This document shows positions 18,650-25,754 of a stretch of DNA of 64,000 bases, in pieces. A program made the translations under genes and the position numbers. The DNA is from Chryseobacterium oranimense (lineage in GTDB: Bacteria; Bacteroidota; Bacteroidia; Flavobacteriales; Weeksellaceae): positions 186,001 to 250,000 of the forward strand of contig NZ_FQWT01000002.1 of the NCBI RefSeq assembly GCF_900129755.1. Direction: 5' to 3'. Below the pieces are notes generated by a model. That model was not told the origin of the DNA, did not search any database, and was given only the letters and a program-made list of their open reading frames with translations. The first letter of the stretch is position 1, and every line of letters starts with the position of its first letter.

Positions 18650-18991
18650 TTATTTCTTAGCAGCGTCTTTAACTTCTTTAGCAGCGTCTTTTGCAGCACC
18701 TTTAGCAGCATCAGCAGCACCTTTAGCAGCGTCAGCAGCAGCTTCAGTTGTAGCTTTAGCAGCATCAGCACCAGCAGCAGTTGTAGCAGCAGCAGCATCT
18801 TTAGTAGCGTCAACAGCAACGTTAGCAGCTGAATCAATTACTTTAGCAGCAGAATCAGTAACTACAGCAGCAGAATCAGCTACGTTAGCAGCAGCAGAAT
18901 CAGTAGCTCCTTCAGTAGAAGTAGTTTCAGTTTTTTTACAAGCAACTAGAGAGATTGCAGCGATAGCAGCTACGAATAATGACTTTTTCAT
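18650..18991 (-). CDS. Ala/Lys-rich low-complexity lipoprotein
   Basis: The 113-residue protein has a lipobox ending SLVAC (Cys18) and a mature part made almost wholly of Ala, Lys, Asp, Thr and Glu in short reiterated units such as DSAA, ADAAKGA and KDAAKE. The pattern predicts a continuous amphipathic helix, as in LEA-like or apolipoprotein-like proteins. It may act as a periplasmic stress protein or envelope spacer, but that is inference. It is monocistronic, with a promoter and terminator of its own. Confidence 0.8.
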   Translation of the reverse strand: MKKSLFVAAIAAISLVACKKTETTSTEGATDSAAANVADSAAVVTDSAAKVIDSAANVAVDATKDAAAATTAAGADAAKATTEAAADAAKGAADAAKGAAKDAAKEVKDAAKK

Positions 18992-19060
18992 AATAAATTA
19001 AATTTAATTTTGTTAATATTGTTTTTATAAATTTTCTTCTGTTCTGTTATTTGAACAAGA

Positions 19061-19068
19061 CAAAGGTA
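19061..19068 (-). promoter_or_regulatory. -7 box of the Ala/Lys-rich lipoprotein gene
   Basis: TACCTTTG on the minus strand matches TAnnTTTG and would give a leader of about 65 bases. Confidence 0.5.
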
Positions 19069-19173
19069 GAGCAGATACAAAAGTTGTTTATGAAAAATAA
19101 TTGTAATACATTTGTAAAATTGTTTTACAAAAAAACAATACTGATAATCAACAATTTAATTATTTTATAAAAA

Positions 19174-20355
19174 TTGACAGATTTAGATCTATTGCATTTT
19201 GAACAGTTAAAAAAAGATGTTCAAACAGAATATTTAAAAAAATCTACTCCCTCTCATGATGAAATTTCAAAATGGAAGGGAATAGATATTATATATTTCC
19301 AGGAAGACCTCCGCAAAAAGGCCAAAGGCAACATCAGCGAAAAATCTTTTTACACTTATTTTAAAACTTCTCCGGTGACTAAATTACCGCGCATTGATAT
19401 GCTCAATTTACTGAGTGTTTATGCGGGATACGAGTCCTGGTACGATTTCAAGAAACAGCATCTTTTTGCAGGCGAACTGCTTCAGGAAAATGAAGATCTT
19501 GAGCCGGAAGAAGTAAAAGAACTGGAAAAAACAGTCTCTCTATCTCCTGAACTTCCAAAAACTGAGATTTCTACTAAAAAAATTGAATATCAGGTTCAGG
19601 AAAATGATGATTTACAAAAATCAACAACTGATAATCAATTAATTAAAGAAAATCCAAAAATATCAGCTCATACAGAAATACAACCAGCAGCACCAAGGAA
19701 AAATATCCTTAAAAAAAATGCCTGGGCCATTATTACCACCATTTTAATTGCCGTTACCGGAGTGCTTGGTTTTAAAGATGAAATTTTTTCAAAAACCTAT
19801 AAATATTGTTTTACCGATAAAGACCGCGGTGTTTCGGTGATCAATACCCTGGAGATAAGGATCATCAAGGAAAATGAATCTCCACTCTTATATAAAATAA
19901 AACCTGGTGAATGTTTTTATTATTCTACCAAAGATAAAAACATCAAAATGCAGATCAGCGCTCCTTTCTATGAATACCTGGAAGTGAACAGAAATCTGGA
20001 AAACGCTCCTGAAGAGGAAATGATAGAGCTGAAACCTGACGATTATAAAATGGCTGCCTATTATTTCTCCATTAAAGATGTAAAAGGCGGTAATTCTGCT
20101 GAACAGGTGGCTCTTATCAAGCAGAAAAGAAATCAGCTGGAAAGTCTTATCAGTAACAATGCGGTTATTTATCAGGTATATGATAATAATACATACGGTA
20201 TAGAAAGACTTGACAAGCAGAAGTATATTACACTCGTTACAACTCCAACCACATCTTTGAAAAATCTTAGTGTTATTGAGATGAAAAAGGACAATAAAGG
20301 AAAAATAGTCTCCATTAAATTTAAAATCGCGTCTACAGATGAAAAAAATAAATAA
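19174..20355 (+). CDS. Single-pass membrane protein with an HTH-like N-terminal domain
   Basis: The 393-residue product starts at TTG 19174; no ATG occurs in frame until well inside the conserved domain. Residues 1-95 contain a helical domain with NISEKSFYTYFKT and LPRIDMLNLLSVYAGYESW, a pattern found at the N-terminus of Bacteroidota regulator-like proteins. A low-complexity linker leads to one membrane helix (AWAIITTILIAVTGVLGF, near 183-200), then about 190 extracytoplasmic residues. It could sense an envelope signal, but no target is known. The last 17 bases overlap the next gene. Confidence 0.75.
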   Translation: MTDLDLLHFEQLKKDVQTEYLKKSTPSHDEISKWKGIDIIYFQEDLRKKAKGNISEKSFYTYFKTSPVTKLPRIDMLNLLSVYAGYESWYDFKKQHLFAGELLQENEDLEPEEVKELEKTVSLSPELPKTEISTKKIEYQVQENDDLQKSTTDNQLIKENPKISAHTEIQPAAPRKNILKKNAWAIITTILIAVTGVLGFKDEIFSKTYKYCFTDKDRGVSVINTLEIRIIKENESPLLYKIKPGECFYYSTKDKNIKMQISAPFYEYLEVNRNLENAPEEEMIELKPDDYKMAAYYFSIKDVKGGNSAEQVALIKQKRNQLESLISNNAVIYQVYDNNTYGIERLDKQKYITLVTTPTTSLKNLSVIEMKKDNKGKIVSIKFKIASTDEKNK

Positions 20356-20920
20356 ATTCCTAATCTTCGCAGTACTTTTTTTAGCATTTGTTTCCTGTAA
20401 TAATAAAAATAAAGAAGTAAGCGATCTGGATATGCTCAGAAACAGCAATAATATAAAAAGCTATCCGGCTGTACAGATGGACAGCATGCAGGCTATCAAT
20501 TCCATTACGAAGCAGAAAGTACAGGAACTCCTGGATCTTTCTACCCTATACCTTTCCGGCAACAGAAATACAGAAGTAGACACTTTTATCTATTCCCAGA
20601 TGGAAAGTTATTTCCACAAGCCCGATTCTACAACGTTTAAAAAGCTATTCCATGAGCTGGACAGCCTTAAAGTAAAATCGGTAAAAGTAAACAACCTGAG
20701 TGTTTATAAAGAATTCTATAAAAAGGATACTCTTGATTACGCCAAGTTCAATCTTGAATACTTTGACGCGAAAAATAAATCGCTGGGGACCTTTGAGAAA
20801 AATGCCCAGTATATCCTGCTTTCTACCCCGATGATTAAAAAAGAATTTAAGTTTTACTTCTTAGATTTCTATTCCGATCCGTTAAAGAAAGACAGTACTT
20901 CTGTAGGCGTAACCAAATAA
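20339..20920 (+). CDS. Unknown lipoprotein coupled to the HTH-like membrane protein
   Basis: The 193-residue protein has a lipobox ending AFVSC (Cys20). The mature part is helical and rich in Lys, Asp and Ser (SMQAINSITKQKVQELLDLS), with a beta-rich end (KEFKFYFLDFYSDPL). It overlaps the preceding gene by 17 bases, so the two are likely translated together and may work together at the membrane. Its last 52 bases overlap the convergent cyclo-ligase gene on the other strand. The family is not recognised. Confidence 0.75.
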   Translation: MKKINKFLIFAVLFLAFVSCNNKNKEVSDLDMLRNSNNIKSYPAVQMDSMQAINSITKQKVQELLDLSTLYLSGNRNTEVDTFIYSQMESYFHKPDSTTFKKLFHELDSLKVKSVKVNNLSVYKEFYKKDTLDYAKFNLEYFDAKNKSLGTFEKNAQYILLSTPMIKKEFKFYFLDFYSDPLKKDSTSVGVTK

Positions 20921-21444
20921 TCTAAAGGAATATCATTTTCCCAGGCATCATCGATTGTTTCATCAGGGCTAAAGTAATTGACTCCAATTTTTTTGGATGC
21001 AGCGGAAATACTTTGGAAAAAGGCATCGTAAAAACCTTTTCCATAGCCTATCCTGTTTCCTTTATGATCGCAGTAAAGTAATGGAGTAATCACAAAGTCA
21101 AAATGCACTTCCTGTGAGTCTTCGTTGGAAAGAGGTTCTGAGATGCCCCAGCTGCTGGTCTCAAAGACCGTATCTTTATTGATCTCCACTGAAATCAGGG
21201 TATTTTCAACAACCTTTGGTACGAAAACACGGATATCCGCCTTCAAAAAAGCATCAATAAAAGTTCCTGTGTCAATTTCCTTAAACTTTTTTATAGGCAT
21301 AAAAATATGAGCCTTCTGCCCTTTTTCAGGTTTAAAATAAGCCAGGAAATTAGTCAGGATCTTTTCAGATAACAGGAAAGCCTCATCAGATGACAAGGCT
21401 TTTCTTTTTTGCATATATTCTTTTCGAAGTTCAGCTTTAAACAT
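20869..21444 (-). CDS. 5-formyltetrahydrofolate cyclo-ligase
   Basis: The 191-residue enzyme converts 5-formyl-THF to 5,10-methenyl-THF with ATP. Family motifs are ELRKEYMQKRKAL at the N-terminus, the central VFVPKV and FDFVITPLL, and the nucleotide loop RIGYGKGFYDAFF. The gene starts 3 bases after the trhO stop, so the pair forms an operon. Its 3' end runs 52 bases into the convergent lipoprotein gene, and no terminator lies between. Confidence 0.93.
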   Translation of the reverse strand: MFKAELRKEYMQKRKALSSDEAFLLSEKILTNFLAYFKPEKGQKAHIFMPIKKFKEIDTGTFIDAFLKADIRVFVPKVVENTLISVEINKDTVFETSSWGISEPLSNEDSQEVHFDFVITPLLYCDHKGNRIGYGKGFYDAFFQSISAASKKIGVNYFSPDETIDDAWENDIPLDYLVTPTEVLSFFNGSE

Positions 21445-21447
21445 AGC

Positions 21448-22824
21448 TTATCCGTTTTCAGGCTGCAATATTTTATATAGTTTATCAGACAAACGAACTC
21501 TGAACGGAAGTTCAAAAGTAATCTGATCCCCCACTTTTGCAGTTTCGCAAGGACCTCCGTTGGCATAAATTTCTGTAATGGTAACTTCCTGCTCACCGGT
21601 TGTAGGTCCAGAAATCAGGACTTTATCACCTACTGAAATCTCTTTGTTTTCAATTAAAAACTGGGCAATCTTTGATTTTGAATAATAGTGTTCCGCCTTT
21701 CCGATCAGTGTCTTTTTAATTTTGATTTTCTGGCGAATATCTTTTGTTTCTGCCTTTGCTACTTTTCCTAAAGGCTGGGCAGATAAATCTCCTGATTTTT
21801 TAAATTTCAAAGTTTCGGATTTTCCTTTTCTGAAAACTTTATTTCCGACCTGCAATCCCTTTCTCAGTTTTAACTGCTCTTCCAAAGGTAAATGTATTAT
21901 TTCCAGACATTCTGTGGAGCAGCAGTTTTCCATAGCTGCTTTACATTCATCACATTGAATGAACAGTAAATGACAGGCATCATTGGCACAATTGGTATGG
22001 TTATCACAAGGCTTTCCACACTGGTGGCACTGAGAAATAATATCATCAGTAATTCGTTCTCCCAAACGGTGGTCAAACACAAAATTCTTCCCTATAAATT
22101 TACTTTTTATACCTTCTTCTTTGATCTGGCGAGTATATTCAATGATTCCGCCTTCCAGCTGGTAAACATTTTTGAAACCCTGATGCTTGAAGTAAGCGCT
22201 GGCTTTTTCACAACGGATTCCTCCTGTGCAATACATCAAAAGGTTTTTATCTTCTTTAAAATCCTGCAGCTGCTCGTTTATAATCGGTAAACTTTCCCTG
22301 AAATTTTCCACATCAGGAGTAATAGCTCCTTCAAAATGCCCTACTTCACTTTCATAATGATTTCTGAAATCCACTACAATCGTATTAGGATCTTCAAGCA
22401 TATTATTAAATTCCTGTGCCTTTAAATGGATTCCTTTATTGGTCACATCAAAAGAATCGTCATTCAATCCGTCAGCAACAATTTTGTGTCTAACTTTTAT
22501 GGTCAGTTTCAAAAAAGAATGATTGTCTTGCTCAACCGCTACATTCAGGCGAATACCCCTCATAAAATCATATACTTCCAGCGTATCCCGAAAAGCCTCA
22601 AACTGATCTGCAGGAACGCTCATCTGAGCATTAATTCCTTCATGGGCAACATAGATACGGCCAAGCGCATCAAGGGCATTCCAGGCTATAAATAATTCGT
22701 CGCGAAATTTTTTGGGATCTTCAATTTTGGCATACGCATAGAAAGACAATGTAAGGCGTTCCTTACCGGCTTCATCAATAAGTTGAGCTCTTTCTTCTGC
22801 GCTTAAGGTGTTATACAGTTGCAT
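21448..22824 (-). CDS. trhO: tRNA U34 hydroxylase TrhO with an extra C-terminal domain
   Basis: The 458-residue protein has the TrhO (YceA) layout: an acylphosphatase-like N-terminal domain (about 25-115, with HEGINAQMS), a rhodanese domain with catalytic Cys199 in MYCTGGIRCEKASAYF, and a Cys-rich zinc-like segment (ten Cys between 266 and 306). TrhO makes 5-hydroxyuridine at wobble U34 with oxygen. Residues about 372-455 (GKAEHYYSKSKIAQFLI, VGDKVLISGPTTG) add a small beta domain resembling the C-terminal domain of U32 peptidases such as TrhP. This exceeds the approx. 350 residues of E. coli TrhO. It is followed by the cyclo-ligase gene. Confidence 0.9.
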   Translation of the reverse strand: MQLYNTLSAEERAQLIDEAGKERLTLSFYAYAKIEDPKKFRDELFIAWNALDALGRIYVAHEGINAQMSVPADQFEAFRDTLEVYDFMRGIRLNVAVEQDNHSFLKLTIKVRHKIVADGLNDDSFDVTNKGIHLKAQEFNNMLEDPNTIVVDFRNHYESEVGHFEGAITPDVENFRESLPIINEQLQDFKEDKNLLMYCTGGIRCEKASAYFKHQGFKNVYQLEGGIIEYTRQIKEEGIKSKFIGKNFVFDHRLGERITDDIISQCHQCGKPCDNHTNCANDACHLLFIQCDECKAAMENCCSTECLEIIHLPLEEQLKLRKGLQVGNKVFRKGKSETLKFKKSGDLSAQPLGKVAKAETKDIRQKIKIKKTLIGKAEHYYSKSKIAQFLIENKEISVGDKVLISGPTTGEQEVTITEIYANGGPCETAKVGDQITFELPFRVRLSDKLYKILQPENG

Positions 22825-22858
22825 GCTATAAACGTTTTAAGTGAGAAAAATATTTCTG

Positions 22859-22866
22859 CAAATATA
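22859..22866 (-). promoter_or_regulatory. -7 box of the trhO operon
   Basis: TATATTTG on the minus strand lies 34 bases before the trhO ATG. No -33 element at the usual spacing. Confidence 0.5.
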
Positions 22867-23125
22867 ATCATTTTTCAAATGAGTCCGTGTATGAGCAATG
22901 TCATGGTTCGATGAGCTGGCCGATCCCTGCAATAATCATTCATAGTACTTAAAAAAATTTCGTATCTTATTGCAATCATTTGACGCTGTGCATTTGTAAA
23001 AATGTCAGTTTTTCTTTAATAATATTTTAAGTTTTGTTAATGCGTGTATTTAAGATTATGACATAATGTATAAAATGACACAATAGCCGTTAAATTTTAG
23101 TTAAAATTGAAACGCAGCATGCTAA

Positions 23126-23152
23126 TTGCATACTTATTTAGCATTAAATTTG
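23126..23152 (+). promoter_or_regulatory. Promoter of htrA
   Basis: TTG (23126-23128), 16 bases, then TAAATTTG (23145-23152). The spacer is slightly short for the flavobacterial consensus. The leader would be about 40 bases. Confidence 0.55.
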
Positions 23153-23197
23153 TTTACGATAAAACAAAAAATCAATAAATAAAAAGAAAGATATACA

Positions 23198-24727
23198 ATG
23201 AAGAGTACTTTAAAAAAACTATTACCATTTGCAGTAGTGGGAGTTGTCTCAGGAGCTACTACCGTTGGGACAATACAATATTTCGGTCAACATTCCAATA
23301 ACGGCGACCAGTCTTATTTTACAGCCGCCGCACCTAATGCATCATTCGTAGGAATGAATACGGGAGCTGTAGGTGACGATTTCGTAAAAGCATCGAAAAC
23401 AACAGTACCGGCTGTGGTTACCATTAAAAATTACCAGAGCAGATCAACAAGCAGAGCTTCAGAGCAGGATCTTTTTGATTTCTTCTTCGGAGATCCGTTC
23501 GGAGGAGGAAGAGGCCAGCAGAGACAGAAGCAGCAGGCACCGGACAACATGCCATCAGGAATGGGTTCGGGGGTGATCATTTCTCCGGACGGATACATCA
23601 TATCTAACAACCACGTTGTAGCAGGAGCCAACAAACTGGAAGTTGTTTTAAGCAACAAGAAATCCTATATCGCAACGCTGGTAGGAACCGATCCAAATAC
23701 CGATATCTCTTTATTGAAGATTGAAGAAAAAGGACTTCCGTATTTAAATTTTGCCAATTCAGACAATATTGAAGTAGGACAATGGGTGCTTGCCGTAGGA
23801 AACCCGCTTGGATTAAATTCAACGGTTACTGCGGGAATTGTTTCAGCCAAAGGCAGAGGAATCGGAATCCTTGGAGGTCAGGGAAAAGCAACCAACCCAA
23901 TTGAAAGTTTCATCCAGACCGATGCAGCCATCAACCCTGGTAACTCAGGAGGTGCACTGGTTAACGTTAACGGAGACCTTATCGGGATCAACTCTGCGAT
24001 CCAGTCTACCACAGGGTATTATCAGGGATACGGATTCGCCGTTCCTTCCAATCTGGCAAGAAAGATTGTTGAGGACATCAAGAAGTTCGGAATTGTACAG
24101 AGAGGATTCTTAGGCGTATCATCATTAGATCTTTCCAACGATCAGCAGGTAGCTGCCTACAACCAGCAGTTTAAAACCAGCATCAAAGCAGGATCAGGGG
24201 TATACGTAACCGGATTCGGTGATAACAGCGGTGCAGAAGATGCAGGACTGAAAAAAGGCGATATCATCACTAAAATAGACTCTTATGATATTACTGATTT
24301 CGCTGACCTTTCCATGTCCATCGGAAGCAAACGTCCTGGTGATAAAGTTCAGGTAACTTATTTAAGAAACGGTAAAGAAAATACCACTACAGTAACCCTG
24401 AAAGATCAGAAAGGAGGAACTTCCACTAGAACAAAAGCTGATCTTAGCGTGGCTGAAAAAATAGGGGCAGAATTCGATCCGCTTAGTGAAAAATTCAAAA
24501 CAGAATACGGATTGAACAGCGGTGTTGTTGCTAAAAATGTAAGCGAAGGAAGCGAGATGGCCAAGATCGGAATTGTAGACAATTATATCATTATAGAAGT
24601 GAACGGCAAACCGGTTAATTCGCAGAAAGATGTAGAGAAAATCCTTGATAAATACCAGGGTAATGTACAGGTGAAATTTGTAGATGATTACGGAAGAATT
24701 TATACGAAAGGATTTAAGATGCCTTAA
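23198..24727 (+). CDS. htrA: HtrA/Deg family periplasmic serine protease
   Basis: The 509-residue protein is exported by an N-terminal hydrophobic segment (LLPFAVVGVVSGATTVGTI) and degrades or refolds damaged envelope proteins. The trypsin-like domain has the full triad: His139 in SNNHVV, Asp169 in DPNTDISLLKI and Ser250 in NPGNSGGAL. Two PDZ domains follow (about 305-405 and 425-509; SGAEDAGLKKGDIITKID marks the first). A flexible GGGRGQQRQKQQ loop precedes the catalytic domain, like the DegP LA loop. It is monocistronic, with a strong terminator. Confidence 0.96.
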   Translation: MKSTLKKLLPFAVVGVVSGATTVGTIQYFGQHSNNGDQSYFTAAAPNASFVGMNTGAVGDDFVKASKTTVPAVVTIKNYQSRSTSRASEQDLFDFFFGDPFGGGRGQQRQKQQAPDNMPSGMGSGVIISPDGYIISNNHVVAGANKLEVVLSNKKSYIATLVGTDPNTDISLLKIEEKGLPYLNFANSDNIEVGQWVLAVGNPLGLNSTVTAGIVSAKGRGIGILGGQGKATNPIESFIQTDAAINPGNSGGALVNVNGDLIGINSAIQSTTGYYQGYGFAVPSNLARKIVEDIKKFGIVQRGFLGVSSLDLSNDQQVAAYNQQFKTSIKAGSGVYVTGFGDNSGAEDAGLKKGDIITKIDSYDITDFADLSMSIGSKRPGDKVQVTYLRNGKENTTTVTLKDQKGGTSTRTKADLSVAEKIGAEFDPLSEKFKTEYGLNSGVVAKNVSEGSEMAKIGIVDNYIIIEVNGKPVNSQKDVEKILDKYQGNVQVKFVDDYGRIYTKGFKMP

Positions 24728-24758
24728 TAAACACTAACAATAGTCTTTTATATTATAA

Positions 24759-24790
24759 AAAAACGCTGCAGAATCTGCAGCGTTTTTTTT
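24759..24790 (+). terminator. Bidirectional terminator between htrA and the membrane protein gene
   Basis: AACGCTGCAGA (24762-24772) pairs perfectly with TCTGCAGCGTT (24774-24784), with A-runs before and T-runs after, so it can work on both strands. The convergent minus-strand gene ends at 24789 inside the T-run. Confidence 0.9.
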
Positions 24791-25244
24791 ATTTGGATTT
24801 GTTCATTTTCTCGGCAATCCTCCTTTTACTTTTCCGTTCATAAATAACCGCTACAATTTTTCCCCCAATCCACGAAAATGGGAAAAAGGTCAGGAAAATA
24901 GAGATCTTATAAAACGTTGGATGGTATGGAAATACAATAACATCCAGCATGGCTATGAAAAGCATAATGAATCCGATAAGAATAGCATAGGCCACCTTAG
25001 CATACTTTACAATAAGCGCTGTAGCAACTCCTCCTATCGTAGTCCCAAGACCAGAAATAAACAGCAGAAATCCGAAAAACGCATTATCGCCTCTCATGCT
25101 GTAAAGAAATCTCTGCCAGTGCTCAAAAGGGGCAAAAGCTTCGAAAGTGATCCATTGCGGAAAAACCCTTATACCAAGAGTAATAGTAAGCCCAGCTATG
25201 GCAAGACCTACAAGAACCGCAATTGTATTTCTTATAAAATTCAT
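24789..25244 (-). CDS. Unknown four-helix membrane protein
   Basis: The 151-residue protein has four hydrophobic segments: IAVLVGLAIAGLTITLGIRV, FGFLLFISGLGTTIGGVATA, VAYAILIGFIMLFIAMLDVI and ISIFLTFFPFSWIGGKIVAV. A basic C-terminal tail follows (YERKSKRRIAEKMNKSK). Its ATG overlaps the last base of the ridA stop (TAATG), so it is probably translated by reinitiation after ridA. No catalytic motif is visible and the family is not recognised. Confidence 0.75.
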   Translation of the reverse strand: MNFIRNTIAVLVGLAIAGLTITLGIRVFPQWITFEAFAPFEHWQRFLYSMRGDNAFFGFLLFISGLGTTIGGVATALIVKYAKVAYAILIGFIMLFIAMLDVIVFPYHPTFYKISIFLTFFPFSWIGGKIVAVIYERKSKRRIAEKMNKSK

Positions 25245-25624
25245 TAATCCTGATGTGCAATCATGGAAATTTCGATATCAACATTCTTCGGCAGGCAGGA
25301 AACCTGTACTGTTTCACGGGCCGGATAGCTGTCTGCATCAAGATATGAAGCATAAATATCATTCATTACTGCGAAATCGTCCATACTTTTAAGGAAGATA
25401 GTAGCTTTCACCACATTTTTGAAGGTTAACCCCGCTTCTGTAAGAATCGCCTCAAGGTTTTTCATTACCTGATGTGTTTCCTTCTCAATTCCCTCTACCA
25501 GTTTACCAGTTGCAGGGTCTACAGGGATCTGTCCGGAAATATATAAAACTCCGTTTGCCAGATTAGCTTGTGAATAAGGCCCGATTGCAGCAGGTGCATT
25601 AACTGTGTTAATTATTTGTTTCAT
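25244..25624 (-). CDS. ridA: RidA family reactive imine/enamine deaminase
   Basis: The 126-residue trimeric RidA protein hydrolyses reactive enamines and imines made by PLP enzymes. Typical segments are APAAIGPYSQANLANGVLYI, SGQIPVDPATGKLV, VVKATIFLKSMDDFAVMN and ARETVQVSCLPKNVDIEI, which includes the substrate-binding Arg of the PARxxV motif. I start at 25624 (MKQIINTV); ten upstream residues in the longer frame are not conserved in type. The stop overlaps the start of the membrane protein gene. A TTG-N20-TATATTTG promoter lies upstream. Confidence 0.95.
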   Translation of the reverse strand: MKQIINTVNAPAAIGPYSQANLANGVLYISGQIPVDPATGKLVEGIEKETHQVMKNLEAILTEAGLTFKNVVKATIFLKSMDDFAVMNDIYASYLDADSYPARETVQVSCLPKNVDIEISMIAHQD

Positions 25625-25716
25625 AAGTGGATATTTATTTTTTTCCAATTTCATATGTAATCACTATCTGTTGTAAAATTTCGTCAACAGCGATTCATTA
25701 GAATTTATTTTGGTTG

Positions 25717-25747
25717 CAAATATAAAATTTATATTTACAATTGTCAA
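25717..25747 (-). promoter_or_regulatory. Promoter of ridA
   Basis: On the minus strand TTG (25747-25745), 20 bases, then TATATTTG (25724-25717). It sits in the short gap after lptD and gives a leader of about 85 bases. Confidence 0.6.
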
Positions 25748-25754
25748 TCTGATA

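Larger units (their letters stand above)
22825..23197. other. Divergent intergenic region trhO / htrA
   Basis: The 373-base gap carries the trhO -7 box on the minus strand and the htrA promoter on the plus strand. The part in between (about 22900-23120) is AT-rich with no convincing frame. Envelope-stress control of htrA could act here, but I see no recognisable operator. Confidence 0.6.
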
